Assembly: GCA_946186175.1 (NCBI GenBank)
Contig: CAMHMG010000007.1
Coordinates: forward strand, 1-25,459
Direction: 5' to 3'
From: an uncultured Clostridia bacterium
Lineage (GTDB): Bacteria > Bacillota > Clostridia > Lachnospirales > Lachnospiraceae
DNA length: 25,459 bases
Positions 1 through 7,764 of the stretch are shown here, in pieces. The first letter of the stretch is position 1; the number at the start of each line of letters is the position of its first letter. Both the position numbers and the translations under genes were made by a program. The notes below the pieces were generated by a model. It was not told the DNA's origin, made no database searches, and worked only from the letters and a program-made list of their open reading frames with translations.

Positions 1-54
1 CTAATCAATCATAACTGTGCGTCCGTAAGACAAACAGCTCGACAAACCCGAATT

Positions 55-1095
55 TTACGGGAACATAGGAGGCTGTTCAAGTCCCATGCTTTCAGGAAGT
101 CCAAATATGATATTCATGTTCTGTACTGCCTGACCTGCCGCACCTTTGACAAGATTATCAAGTGCGCCCATAACTACAACCCTCTTAGTTCTCTCATCTA
201 TCTTGAAGTTGACATCAACATAGTTGCTGCCCTCAACATTACGAGTCTCAGGACATACATCCTTTTCAAGTACTCTGACAAAACGTTCCTTTGAGTAATA
301 ATCGTCATATATTTTCTTGATATCTTCGTATTTATAATCTCCGTTAAGATTGCCGTAAGCAGTAACAAGAATACCTCTGTTCATAGGAACTAAATGTGGT
401 GTGAAGTTGATCATAATTTCCTTACCGCAAGCATATCCTAACTGCTCCTCAATCTCAGGCGTGTGTCTGTGAGTGGTTACTCCGTATGCTTTGATACTCT
501 CATTAACCTCACAGAAAAGATTTGCTACTTTTGCTCCTCGACCTGCGCCCGAAGTACCTGACTTAGCATCAACTATTATACTGTCAGGATCGATCACGCC
601 CTCTTTGACAAGCGGATACAATGAAAGAATGGAACATGTCGTATAACATCCAGGATTAGCGACCAGCCGCTTACCCTTAATATCCTCACGATTGATCTCA
701 CAAAGTCCATATACAGCCTCCTTGATAAACTCAGGAGATTTATGTTCTATTCCATACCATTTCTCATATACGGAAACATCTTTGATTCTGAAATCAGCAG
801 AAAGATCTATAATTTTGACCTTAGATAAAATATCTTCATTGACAAGTGAGGCACACAATCCCTGAGGAGTTGCGGTAAATATTACATCTGCCTTCTCTGA
901 CAACTCTTCCATATTATCATCTAAGCATTTATCGTCTACAATCTCAAACATGTTGCCGAAAACTTCGGAATACTTCTTATCTATATAGCTTCTTGAACCA
1001 TACCAAACTATCTCAGCTTCCTTATGTCCTAACAATAGTCTTACAAGCTCCTGTCCGGCATATCCTGTCGATCCGATTATTCCTACTTTAACCAT
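55..1095 (-). CDS. argC: N-acetyl-gamma-glutamyl-phosphate reductase (ArgC)
   Basis: This cytosolic enzyme performs the NADPH-dependent reduction of N-acetylglutamyl-5-phosphate to the semialdehyde, the third step of arginine synthesis. The 346-residue length is normal for the long-chain type. Residues 8-14 (GSTGYAG) form the dinucleotide-binding loop, and C150 in NPGCYTT is the catalytic cysteine. The C-terminal part carries the family HTPEIEEQL and FTPHLVPMNRG segments. The ATG is preceded by an AGAGGTGA ribosome site. The gene diverges from argG across a 455-base regulatory region, which fits joint control of arginine genes. The rest of an arg cluster (argJBDF) may follow beyond the left edge, but the 54 bases there do not show it. 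Confidence 0.97.
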   Translation of the reverse strand: MVKVGIIGSTGYAGQELVRLLLGHKEAEIVWYGSRSYIDKKYSEVFGNMFEIVDDKCLDDNMEELSEKADVIFTATPQGLCASLVNEDILSKVKIIDLSADFRIKDVSVYEKWYGIEHKSPEFIKEAVYGLCEINREDIKGKRLVANPGCYTTCSILSLYPLVKEGVIDPDSIIVDAKSGTSGAGRGAKVANLFCEVNESIKAYGVTTHRHTPEIEEQLGYACGKEIMINFTPHLVPMNRGILVTAYGNLNGDYKYEDIKKIYDDYYSKERFVRVLEKDVCPETRNVEGSNYVDVNFKIDERTKRVVVMGALDNLVKGAAGQAVQNMNIIFGLPESMGLEQPPMFP

Positions 1096-1200
1096 CTTAC
1101 TTCACCTCTTAATTTAAATACTATTATTCACAGTTATTACTCTTAAAAGTCCAGGAAGCCGTGCCCTACGGCATCGGCTATATGCACGACCCAAGCAAGC

Positions 1201-1229
1201 ATTATACCACTATTTATGGCTTTCTGCAA
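1201..1229 (-). promoter_or_regulatory. argC promoter
   Basis: On the minus strand, TTGCAG (1224-1229) and TATAAT (1201-1206) are separated by exactly 17 bases. This is a near-consensus sigma-A promoter giving an argC leader of about 95-100 bases. The leader contains a short hairpin (1158-1172, GCCGT/ACGGC). Confidence 0.7.
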
Positions 1230-1241
1230 ATAATTTATAAT

Positions 1242-1260
1242 TATACATTTTTGATGTATA
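1242..1260. promoter_or_regulatory. Possible ArgR-type operator upstream of argC promoter
   Basis: TATACAT-TTTTG-ATGTATA is a perfect 7-bp dyad (spacer 5) ending about a dozen bases upstream of the argC -35. It is AT-rich and of the size bound by arginine repressors, but it does not match the TGAAT-type ARG box closely. It is assigned as a candidate operator on position alone. Confidence 0.3.
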
Positions 1261-1367
1261 TTATTCAATCGGAAATTTTCACAAGAAACTTGCAACGTCA
1301 TTTGTTTTAATAGTCTTTTTGCCTATAATCAACAAGAAAGATATCGATAAATATATGCATTTGGGTA

Positions 1368-1396
1368 TTGCATAACTTTTCAATTCGTTGTATATT
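1368..1396 (+). promoter_or_regulatory. argG promoter
   Basis: TTGCAT (1368-1373) and TATATT (1391-1396) are spaced 17 bases apart. The -35 hexamer is overlapped by an imperfect dyad, ATGCAT...ATTGCAT, at about 1354-1373, which may be a repressor site. Transcription would begin near 1403, leaving a structured leader of about 148 bases. Confidence 0.55.
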
Positions 1397-1423
1397 AATG
1401 ACTGGCGGCAACATTTATTCATG

Positions 1424-1498
1424 TCACCTATAGTCTATAGGTGAGCATTCGCAGGCTACCCGTTTTTCATACATGTGTGTATAACGGCTGCTTTGCTC
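1424..1498 (+). promoter_or_regulatory. Tandem hairpins in the argG leader
   Basis: The first hairpin, 1424-1444, is TCACCTATA-GTC-TATAGGTGA, a 9-bp perfect stem. The second, 1443-1498, pairs GAGCA/TGCTC, GCAG/CTGC, CCGTT/AACGG and ATACA/TGTAT around a small loop with internal loops. The two share bases at 1443-1444, so they cannot both form fully. No U-run follows, so neither is a standard terminator. Function unknown; possible leader control of argG. Confidence 0.5.
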
Positions 1499-1550
1499 AT
1501 TATAATTATAATAACAATATTATTACACCATATAAGGAGGAACCATTTTA

Positions 1551-2762
1551 ATGAAAGAGAAAGTAATACTTGCCTACTCAGGCGGACTTGACACAACTGC
1601 TATTATCCCATGGCTCAAAGAGAACTATGATTACGAAGTAATCTGTGTTTGTATTGATGTAGGACAGGAAAGTGAATTAGACGGCTTAGAGGAAAGAGCC
1701 AAATCAAGCGGTGCTTCAAAATGCTACATCTTAGACGTAGTTGATGAATTCTGTGATGACTATATCGTGCCAACCGTTAAGGCAGGTGCTGTATATGAAA
1801 ATGAATATTTATTAGGTACTTCAATGGCAAGACCACTTATCGGTAAGCTTCTTGTAGATATTGCACACAAGGAAGGTGCTACTGCAATCTGTCACGGTGC
1901 AACAGGTAAGGGTAATGATCAGGTACGTTTTGAACTTGCCATCAAAGCATTCGGACCTGAACTTAAGATAATCGCTGCATGGAGACAAGATTCATGGACA
2001 ATGAATTCTCGTGAAGATGAGATCGAATATTGCAAGCAGCATGGTATCAATCTTCCATTCTCAGCAGATTCTTCATACAGCCGTGACCGTAACTTATGGC
2101 ATATCAGTCATGAGGGTCTTGAATTAGAGGATCCTGCTAACGAGCCTAACTACGAACATTTACTTGTACTTGGAACATATCCTGAGAAAGCTCCCGATGA
2201 GGCTGAATATGTTACTCTTACATTTGAAAAGGGTATTCCTACATCAGTTAACGGCAAGGAGATGAAGGTTTCTGATATTATCCGAGAGCTTAACCGTCTT
2301 GGCGGCAAACACGGTGTTGGAATCGTTGATATCGTTGAGAACCGTGTTGTAGGAATGAAGTCACGCGGTATATATGAGACTCCGGGTGGAACAATCCTTA
2401 TGGCAGCACACACTCAGTTAGAGGAATTGATTCTTGACCGTGAGACATTAGCATTTAAGAAGACAATCGGCGATAAGTTTGCAGATGTTGTATATGAGGG
2501 TAAATGGTGGTCACCGCTCCGCGAGGCATTACAGGCATTTGTTGACTCAACTCAGGAAAGAGTTACAGGTGAAGTTAAGTTAAAGCTTTACAAGGGTAAC
2601 ATTATCAAAGCCGGAACAACTTCTCCATATTCACTCTACTCTGAGTCACTTGCAAGCTTCACAACAGGTGATCTGTATAACCACAAGGATGCCGAAGGTT
2701 TCATCAATCTATTCGGACTTTCAACAAAGGTTCGCGCTTTGCTTGACCAGAAGAGACAGTAA
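1551..2762 (+). CDS. argG: Argininosuccinate synthase (ArgG)
   Basis: This cytosolic ATP-dependent ligase joins citrulline and aspartate to argininosuccinate, the penultimate step of arginine synthesis. It has 403 residues, normal for the bacterial family. The N-terminal PP-loop SGGLDTT (about residues 10-16) binds ATP. GATGKGNDQVRFE in the middle is the family signature for citrulline/aspartate binding, and EDPANEP follows. The start is supported by AAGGAGG at 1534-1540. It is the only plus-strand gene here, and no argH follows: a strong terminator comes directly after. Identification is secure. Confidence 0.98.
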   Translation: MKEKVILAYSGGLDTTAIIPWLKENYDYEVICVCIDVGQESELDGLEERAKSSGASKCYILDVVDEFCDDYIVPTVKAGAVYENEYLLGTSMARPLIGKLLVDIAHKEGATAICHGATGKGNDQVRFELAIKAFGPELKIIAAWRQDSWTMNSREDEIEYCKQHGINLPFSADSSYSRDRNLWHISHEGLELEDPANEPNYEHLLVLGTYPEKAPDEAEYVTLTFEKGIPTSVNGKEMKVSDIIRELNRLGGKHGVGIVDIVENRVVGMKSRGIYETPGGTILMAAHTQLEELILDRETLAFKKTIGDKFADVVYEGKWWSPLREALQAFVDSTQERVTGEVKLKLYKGNIIKAGTTSPYSLYSESLASFTTGDLYNHKDAEGFINLFGLSTKVRALLDQKRQ

Positions 2763-2791
2763 CATCAGCATGAATCAATGCAAATATATAG

Positions 2792-2835
2792 AAAAAGCAG
2801 CACTTTTTGTCGTCGGTACAAAAGTGCTGCTTTTT
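2792..2835. terminator. Bidirectional rho-independent terminator between argG and CoA-transferase
   Basis: A perfect 16-base inverted repeat (AAAAAGCAGCACTTTT at 2792-2807, its complement at 2820-2835) has a 12-base loop. Each strand ends in a run of Us after a GC-rich stem core. It sits between two convergent genes and should stop both transcripts. Confidence 0.93.
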
Positions 2836-2872
2836 AACATTTATTGTATCTATTCAGCTATATGCTATTTTG

Positions 2873-4213
2873 TTATCTTCTGTTGCTCGCCCGCCATATC
2901 TTTCTCTTTTCAGCCTCTTTTATCAAAAGATCACGAAATGCGGGATGTGCAATTGAGACGAGTGCCTCTGCGCGTTCCCATGTAGAACGTCCCTCTAGAT
3001 TAATAACACCGTATTCCGTAGCAATAAAATACACCTGACTTCTGGGTGAAGTAATTATATCACCGTCAAACTGAGGCATTATTCTAGAATGAGTAACACC
3101 CTCCTTATCAACATAAATGGAACTCATACAGATAAATGCCTTACCGCCGTGAGACGCCGAAGCCCCGATAAGAAAATCTAGCTGTCCGCCGGTTCCGCTT
3201 ATCTGTCTGACGCCTGAGCTTTCCGCAGCAACCTGACCATACAGATCCACTGCTACACAGCTGTTTATTGATACCATGTTGTCTATCTGGGCTATTACAC
3301 CGGGACGATTAACATATTCAAGCGGGTAAGCCTGTACTCCCGGATTATCATTTAACCAGTCATACAAATCTCTCGAACCGACTGCGCATCCGAATACGCC
3401 TTTACCCCTGTCTATCCTCTTCTTTTTATTGGTAAGCTTACCTGAAAGATACAACTTAAGATACGCATCCGAACAAAGCTCAGTGTGCATACCGAGATCC
3501 TTAAGGTCGGATTCGGCAAGGATCTCCCCTACAGCATTAGGCGTACTTCCGATTCCAAGCTGCAAAGTCGCCCCATCTACAAGATAAGGAAGAATAAGCT
3601 CTGCAATTTTCCTATCTGTTTCAGTCGGTTCAGCCGCCCTTATATCGGGAAGCGGTTCATGGACACCTTCAACTATATAGTCCACCTCGGAAATGTGTAT
3701 GCACTCATCATAACCACCTCTAACTTTAGGTAGATGTTCATTAACCTCTACAATTACAATATCAGCCATTCGCGCTATCGGTGCCGCCACTCCGGTATTG
3801 ACCGAGAAATTAAAATACCCATGCTCGTCCATAGGTGTCACAGCAACCATAACAACATTAACATCTAAGAAATACTCATAGTATGCGGCATTATTATAAA
3901 ACACCATCGGTATATAATAGCATAATCCTCTGTCACACAGTCTTCTCTCATACGTTGAACAGTGCCAACTATGATATACAAAATGCTCCTTGCTCTCATC
4001 ACACTCTGCAACAGCAATCGGCCCCGATAACAGATTGCCTCGAATCTTAACATCCGTAAGCTCGTCACGTCTGGCTGCAAGAGCCTTGTCAAGAAGCTCC
4101 GGCTTACCCAGACAACTTGTATAATCTATCCAGTCACCGCTTTTTACTACCGATACTGCTTCCTCCGGTGTCCTTAATTTCTCCTTATATTCCCCACCAA
4201 AATCCCTGACCAT
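2873..4213 (-). CDS. Acetyl-CoA hydrolase/transferase-family CoA-transferase (butyryl- or 4-hydroxybutyrate-CoA:acetate type)
   Basis: This cytosolic enzyme is predicted to move CoA between a short-chain acyl-CoA and acetate, typically the last step of butyrate formation. The 446-residue length matches the butyrate-type CoA-transferases. GIGSTP (220-225) is the CoA-binding glycine motif; E245 in HTEL is the expected catalytic glutamate that forms the glutamyl-CoA thioester. ISGTGGQLDF, VTEYG-like ATEYGVINLEG and the C-terminal SIAHPAFRDLLIKEAEK are family signatures. A good AAAGGAGAG site precedes the ATG. It stands alone, with no crotonase or acyl-CoA dehydrogenase genes beside it. The exact acyl substrate (butyryl, 4-hydroxybutyryl, propionyl) cannot be settled from motifs. 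Confidence 0.88.
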   Translation of the reverse strand: MVRDFGGEYKEKLRTPEEAVSVVKSGDWIDYTSCLGKPELLDKALAARRDELTDVKIRGNLLSGPIAVAECDESKEHFVYHSWHCSTYERRLCDRGLCYYIPMVFYNNAAYYEYFLDVNVVMVAVTPMDEHGYFNFSVNTGVAAPIARMADIVIVEVNEHLPKVRGGYDECIHISEVDYIVEGVHEPLPDIRAAEPTETDRKIAELILPYLVDGATLQLGIGSTPNAVGEILAESDLKDLGMHTELCSDAYLKLYLSGKLTNKKKRIDRGKGVFGCAVGSRDLYDWLNDNPGVQAYPLEYVNRPGVIAQIDNMVSINSCVAVDLYGQVAAESSGVRQISGTGGQLDFLIGASASHGGKAFICMSSIYVDKEGVTHSRIMPQFDGDIITSPRSQVYFIATEYGVINLEGRSTWERAEALVSIAHPAFRDLLIKEAEKRKIWRASNRR

Positions 4214-4560
4214 ACTCTCTCCTTTTCCCTATCTATCCCTTATCTTCTCCTATAATCCGACGGTTGCGCAATTTATGAAATGTATTCAAAATAATTATCT
4301 ATAAATAACATATAGCTATGCCGAACAGATGACAGCTCATAATTGCAGCGTAATGTATTATCTGAGAATATGGTAAAGAATCCATACGCAGGTGCTTTCC
4401 GTTGTATACTTCGGACTAGGCTCGCTAAGTTCGTCAAGGCCTCAGTTATCAAGCCGCCGGTACTAATGCACCGTATTTTGGTGCATTAGTACCGCTGCGT
4501 GCGCTGAGCAGCGAAAGCGTGCCTGCGATGGAACTTTACTATATTCTCAGATATATAAAA
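4214..4560. other. Intergenic region carrying element A
   Basis: This 347-base stretch between the carboxypeptidase and CoA-transferase genes has no supportable ORF. The right half (about 4355-4557) is the structured repeat described separately. The left half, 4214-4354, is AT-rich leader or promoter DNA for the CoA-transferase, but no convincing -35/-10 pair was found. Confidence 0.6.
4355..4557 (+). repeat. Structured dispersed repeat, element A
   Basis: This near-palindromic element is about 200 bases long. Its ends are inverted repeats (CTGAGAATATGGTAAAG at 4362-4378 against CTTTACTATATTCTCAG at 4534-4550) that continue inward through TCCATACGCAGG / CCTGCGATGG. Inside are a perfect 15-bp hairpin (4458-4472 with 4480-4494), a CGCTGC/GCAGCG hairpin (4493-4513) and a weaker ACTAGGC.../...GCCTCAGT arm (about 4415-4447), giving a cloverleaf-like fold. 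The core is homologous, on the opposite strand, to element B at 8299-8544. No ORF or transposase is present, so it resembles a MITE-like or structured-RNA repeat. Confidence 0.8.
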
Positions 4561-5571
4561 TCATTCATACATCTGCGCAACAGCCGCCATCAAATTCTTA
4601 TTCTGCTTCCACACCGTCTTAAACTGACTTATCGGAACCGGCGTAGTATACATTCCTATCTCAACCGTAGCAGATGGAATATTCTTCTTTCTGACAAGAT
4701 AATTAGCAAATCCCGGCCCAGGTGAAGTTCCAAGATAAGAATACCCCGTAACTTTTTTCATCTTTGAAGTTAACCTTGCAACCTTTTTCCTTGTTGCCTT
4801 ATTTCCCTTATAATTATGAAATATGACATTACCCATCGCATGATAATTAACGACCGCTTTCGGATTATATGTATTTACTACATATAACAGTGCTTTTGAT
4901 TCCTTTTCAGAAACAGGATAAGGTCCCCCATATCCCGCATAACATGCATATTTCTTAAGACTTCTATTTCTCCTGAACTTATAATTAAACTGGTTATTAA
5001 GATCTACACCTCTGGCATTAGCCTTCCAGTTAGACGGATTATTTATTCCCTGCATTTTCTTAAGCTTTTTCCTCAAACTGCTGTTTTTTATACCCTTAAT
5101 CCCTTTCTGTGCAATTGTTACACCATCCGGATTGGTCATAGGGATAACATGAACGCATACGGTGTCAAATATATCATGATATGTCTCATCCTTATACTCG
5201 TCATCATAATTATCAAGATAATATTCCATCTGCCTCATAACCAGTTGCGAACACATATATTCTCTTGCATGTGCTGTTGCCTGTATCATAATACATTTAG
5301 GAGCCTCAGGATTACCTAATACCACCTCATACAAATTCCTGTTATCAGCAGTCACCCCTATAATATTAGCATGAACATAATCAGGATATTTATTGCAGAG
5401 CTCATTAATATCTGTCACCATCTCACTGTAAGAATATTTCTGATGACGCGTATTAACAATGTTTGCGGCATATGCTTTAAGTGTCAGTCTGCTATCTGCA
5501 ACCAACATACACAAAAAGAAAATTAGCACTGAATAAATTTTAATTAATAATTTTGTCTTTTGTAATATCAT
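4561..5571 (-). CDS. Secreted M14-family zinc carboxypeptidase
   Basis: This is predicted to be an extracellular metallopeptidase that removes C-terminal or peptidoglycan-stem residues; the substrate is unknown. With the start used here (336 residues), residues 1-35 are a signal peptide: Lys-rich start, hydrophobic core around IYSVLIFFLCMLVA, cleavage after AYA. Zinc ligands are H101 and E104 in HARE and H244 in NYHAMG; R187 in ARGVDLNNQF would bind substrate; E304 in TVEIG is the catalytic glutamate. The ATG at 5571 has AGGA nine bases upstream; an alternative TTG at 5622 would add 17 residues before the signal peptide and seems less likely. The C-terminal half is very lysine/arginine-rich. 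It is a single-domain protein with no wall anchor. Confidence 0.88.
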   Translation of the reverse strand: MILQKTKLLIKIYSVLIFFLCMLVADSRLTLKAYAANIVNTRHQKYSYSEMVTDINELCNKYPDYVHANIIGVTADNRNLYEVVLGNPEAPKCIMIQATAHAREYMCSQLVMRQMEYYLDNYDDEYKDETYHDIFDTVCVHVIPMTNPDGVTIAQKGIKGIKNSSLRKKLKKMQGINNPSNWKANARGVDLNNQFNYKFRRNRSLKKYACYAGYGGPYPVSEKESKALLYVVNTYNPKAVVNYHAMGNVIFHNYKGNKATRKKVARLTSKMKKVTGYSYLGTSPGPGFANYLVRKKNIPSATVEIGMYTTPVPISQFKTVWKQNKNLMAAVAQMYE

Positions 5572-5648
5572 TATATTATTTCCTAACTGTTTATTATTAT
5601 AACCTATTGATATTACTATCAAAAAAATCCACCCAATATTAACCTTGA

Positions 5649-6791
5649 TTAATATTCATCCAAAAAATTGTGCCTTATTCCATCCTTCTTATATTCTATG
5701 ACCGTATCCAGATTGACATTTTCCATACTGTTGAAAATGTTCGATTCAACAAAAGGATTGGTCTTCTTAAGCTCTGCAATCAGTTTCTTCGTATCGAGCC
5801 GCTTACTTGATGTTGTTCCATCCTCGTGACAGGTTGTACAGGTATCTGTGAAATGGCACGCACACTGTAGAAAATGAAGCTCATTGTAGTCTCTCCACGC
5901 ACAAATGTCCTCTTCTCTCACAAAATAAAGCGGTCTGATAAGCTCCATCCCCTCAAAGTTGGTACTGTGAAGCTTAGGCATCATGGTCTGAATCTGAGCG
6001 CCATAAAGCATTCCCATAAGTATCGTCTCAATAACATCATCATAATGATGACCTAACGCAATCTTATTGCATCCAAGTTCTTTCGCTTGACTATACAGAT
6101 ATCCCCTGCGCATCCTTGCACATAAGTAACACGGACTTTTCTCTATTGTATCAACTGCATCGAAAATTGTACTTTCAAATATAGTGATGGGAATGCCGAG
6201 AGCCTCTGCATTGCTTTCAATCAAGGCTCGGTTTTCACTGTTGTATCCCGGATCCATAACAAGAAATGTAAGATCAAAATTCATCTGTCTGTGACGCTTA
6301 ATCTCCTGAAATAGTTTTGCCATCAACATAGAATCTTTGCCACCTGATATACATACAGCAATATGATCTCCTTCTTCTATAAGCCTATATTTCTTACAAG
6401 CTTTGGCAAATGGTGAGAAAAGACGTTTATGAAAGGTTTTCTGTATACTTTTCTCTGCTTTCTTTCTTTTTTCTTCTTTATCCTCATCACTTAGCATGCT
6501 TGCTCTTACATATCCCACATAACCGTTTTCAAGGCTGTAACATTCACGTCCGTTAAGATATTCCGCTGTATCATCAATTTCCTTAGTCTTTCTACCCATC
6601 TCACAGTAGAAAATCAGTTTCTTTTCTTTAGGGATAGCCTGAAGTTTTTCACTGTTCTCCAAATCTTCGAAAAATATATGGATAGCCTCCGGAATCATAC
6701 CAAAGGCTGTCAACCCTTCATCCCTGATATCTATCAACTGATAGGAATCTTTTGCTAAACCTTTAAGTTCATCATATGATATTTCTTTCAT
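5649..6791 (-). CDS. Rhodanese-TtcA-like fusion, PP-loop tRNA thiolation-type protein
   Basis: This 380-residue cytosolic protein has two parts. Residues 1-100 form a rhodanese domain (LIDIRDEG near 19-26; active-site loop CEMGRKT with C63, followed by LENGYVGY). Residues 115-335 form a TtcA/TilS-type PP-loop ATPase: SGGKDS at 149-154, CYLCARMRRG with C221 and C224, GHHYDD near 247-252, and a cysteine group C310, C312, C318, C321. TtcA proteins use an iron-sulfur cluster held by such cysteines to thiolate cytidine 32 of tRNA with sulfur relayed from a cysteine desulfurase. The fused rhodanese could carry the persulfide. It lies 43 bases downstream of tcdA and is probably co-transcribed. The tRNA target is inference. 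Confidence 0.8.
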   Translation of the reverse strand: MKEISYDELKGLAKDSYQLIDIRDEGLTAFGMIPEAIHIFFEDLENSEKLQAIPKEKKLIFYCEMGRKTKEIDDTAEYLNGRECYSLENGYVGYVRASMLSDEDKEEKRKKAEKSIQKTFHKRLFSPFAKACKKYRLIEEGDHIAVCISGGKDSMLMAKLFQEIKRHRQMNFDLTFLVMDPGYNSENRALIESNAEALGIPITIFESTIFDAVDTIEKSPCYLCARMRRGYLYSQAKELGCNKIALGHHYDDVIETILMGMLYGAQIQTMMPKLHSTNFEGMELIRPLYFVREEDICAWRDYNELHFLQCACHFTDTCTTCHEDGTTSSKRLDTKKLIAELKKTNPFVESNIFNSMENVNLDTVIEYKKDGIRHNFLDEY

Positions 6792-6834
6792 ATAAGTATA
6801 GCTCCCTTACTGTTTAAGTCTGCACTTTATGACA

Positions 6835-7599
6835 TTATCCTCTGTAATCGTTGCTAAGATCATTAACAACTTCACCTGCAATTATAAGTCCGACAACCGA
6901 AGGTACAAAAGCTGTCGAACCTGGAATAGCTCTTCGTTCTGTACACTTTCTTTCAGCACCGGGAGGACATATACAATTCTGTTTACAGCTAATTGACATA
7001 TCTTCTAACGGTTTCATTGGCGGCTCTTTTGAATATACTACTTTAAGTGAATCTATTCCACGTTTTTTGCACTCACGCCTCATAACCTTAGCCAATGGAC
7101 AAATGGATGTCTCATAGATATCAGCCACTTCAAATGACGCAGGATTTATCTTATTGCCTGCGCCCATTGAACATATCACCGGTACTCCTGCATTTTTCGC
7201 ATTCTCTACAATGGCAAGCTTTCCTGTCACCGTATCTATAGCATCGACAACATAATCATACTCGCAAAAGTTAAATTGATCCTGCGTCTCGGGCAAATAA
7301 AAAGTCTTATATGTTCTCACTTTACAATCGGGTGAAATATCATTTACCCTTTCCTCTGCAACATCTACCTTATAACTTCCAACCGTCTTTCTGGTAGCAA
7401 TTATCTGTCTGTTAATATTAGTAAGGCATACCTTATCATCATCTATAAGATCGAGTGCTCCTATCCCTGAACGGGCAAGGGCCTCAACAACATATCCTCC
7501 TACTCCACCTATTCCAAACACAGCAACCCGACAGGATGCCAGATGCTTCATGGCCTCCTCTCCATATAACAACTGCGTTCTTGAAAACTGATTTAACAT
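6835..7599 (-). CDS. tcdA: tRNA threonylcarbamoyladenosine dehydratase (TcdA/CsdL, ThiF-like E1 family)
   Basis: This cytosolic E1-like enzyme uses ATP to cyclise t6A37 in tRNA to the cyclic form. It has 254 residues. GIGGVGG at 29-35 is the nucleotide-binding loop; DDDKVCLTNINRQ is the typical Asp-rich E1 segment; DAIDTVTGK and CSMGAGNKINP follow; the C-terminal half has the conserved MRRECKKRG and CICPPGAERKC regions. The start is supported by an AGAGAGG site. It opens an apparent two-gene operon with the rhodanese-TtcA-like gene, so both may act on tRNA. A molybdopterin/thiamine role for this ThiF relative is less likely because no such genes are nearby. Confidence 0.92.
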   Translation of the reverse strand: MLNQFSRTQLLYGEEAMKHLASCRVAVFGIGGVGGYVVEALARSGIGALDLIDDDKVCLTNINRQIIATRKTVGSYKVDVAEERVNDISPDCKVRTYKTFYLPETQDQFNFCEYDYVVDAIDTVTGKLAIVENAKNAGVPVICSMGAGNKINPASFEVADIYETSICPLAKVMRRECKKRGIDSLKVVYSKEPPMKPLEDMSISCKQNCICPPGAERKCTERRAIPGSTAFVPSVVGLIIAGEVVNDLSNDYRG

Positions 7600-7680
7600 T
7601 AAAACATCCTCTCTGTACAGCCATAAGCACTATATAGCCATAATCTCTTTATCTATCAAAATTATTCTTATATTTTTTTA

Positions 7681-7709
7681 ATTTTACCACAGATTTAAAA
7701 AAATGTCTT
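7681..7709 (-). promoter_or_regulatory. tcdA promoter
   Basis: On the minus strand AAGACA (7704-7709) and TAAAAT (7681-7686) are 17 bases apart, with a TGG just before the -10 (extended -10). It would drive tcdA and the downstream fusion gene. Confidence 0.5.
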
Positions 7710-7734
7710 TTTCAAATTTACAAAAATATGACAG

Positions 7735-7764
7735 AAAAAAATCCCGACAGACTAGTGTCTGTCG
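7735..7764 (-). terminator. Terminator overlapping the end of the ECF S-component gene
   Basis: The stem CGACAGAC/GTCTGTCG (7757-7764 with 7745-7752) has a 4-base loop and is followed on the minus strand by GGAT and seven Us (7735-7741). The last codons and the TAG stop of the preceding gene lie inside the hairpin, with the stop at its loop. Confidence 0.9.

Larger units (their letters stand above)
1096..1550. other. Divergent argC-argG intergenic region
   Basis: This 455-base stretch holds no gene. It contains the argC promoter and its leader hairpin (left), dyads that could be arginine-repressor sites, the argG promoter, and a leader of about 150 bases upstream of argG with two consecutive hairpins. 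No T-box GGTGG-type motif or tRNA-like sequence was seen. Confidence 0.7.

Noticed and set aside
1..54. Possible start of a gene downstream of argC
   Set aside because: Only 54 bases are visible, with in-frame stops and no ribosome site plus start; it is treated as untranslated spacer.
1403..1550. T-box or arginine riboswitch in the argG leader
   Set aside because: No T-box GGTGG-type sequence, terminator U-run or known riboswitch core was found.
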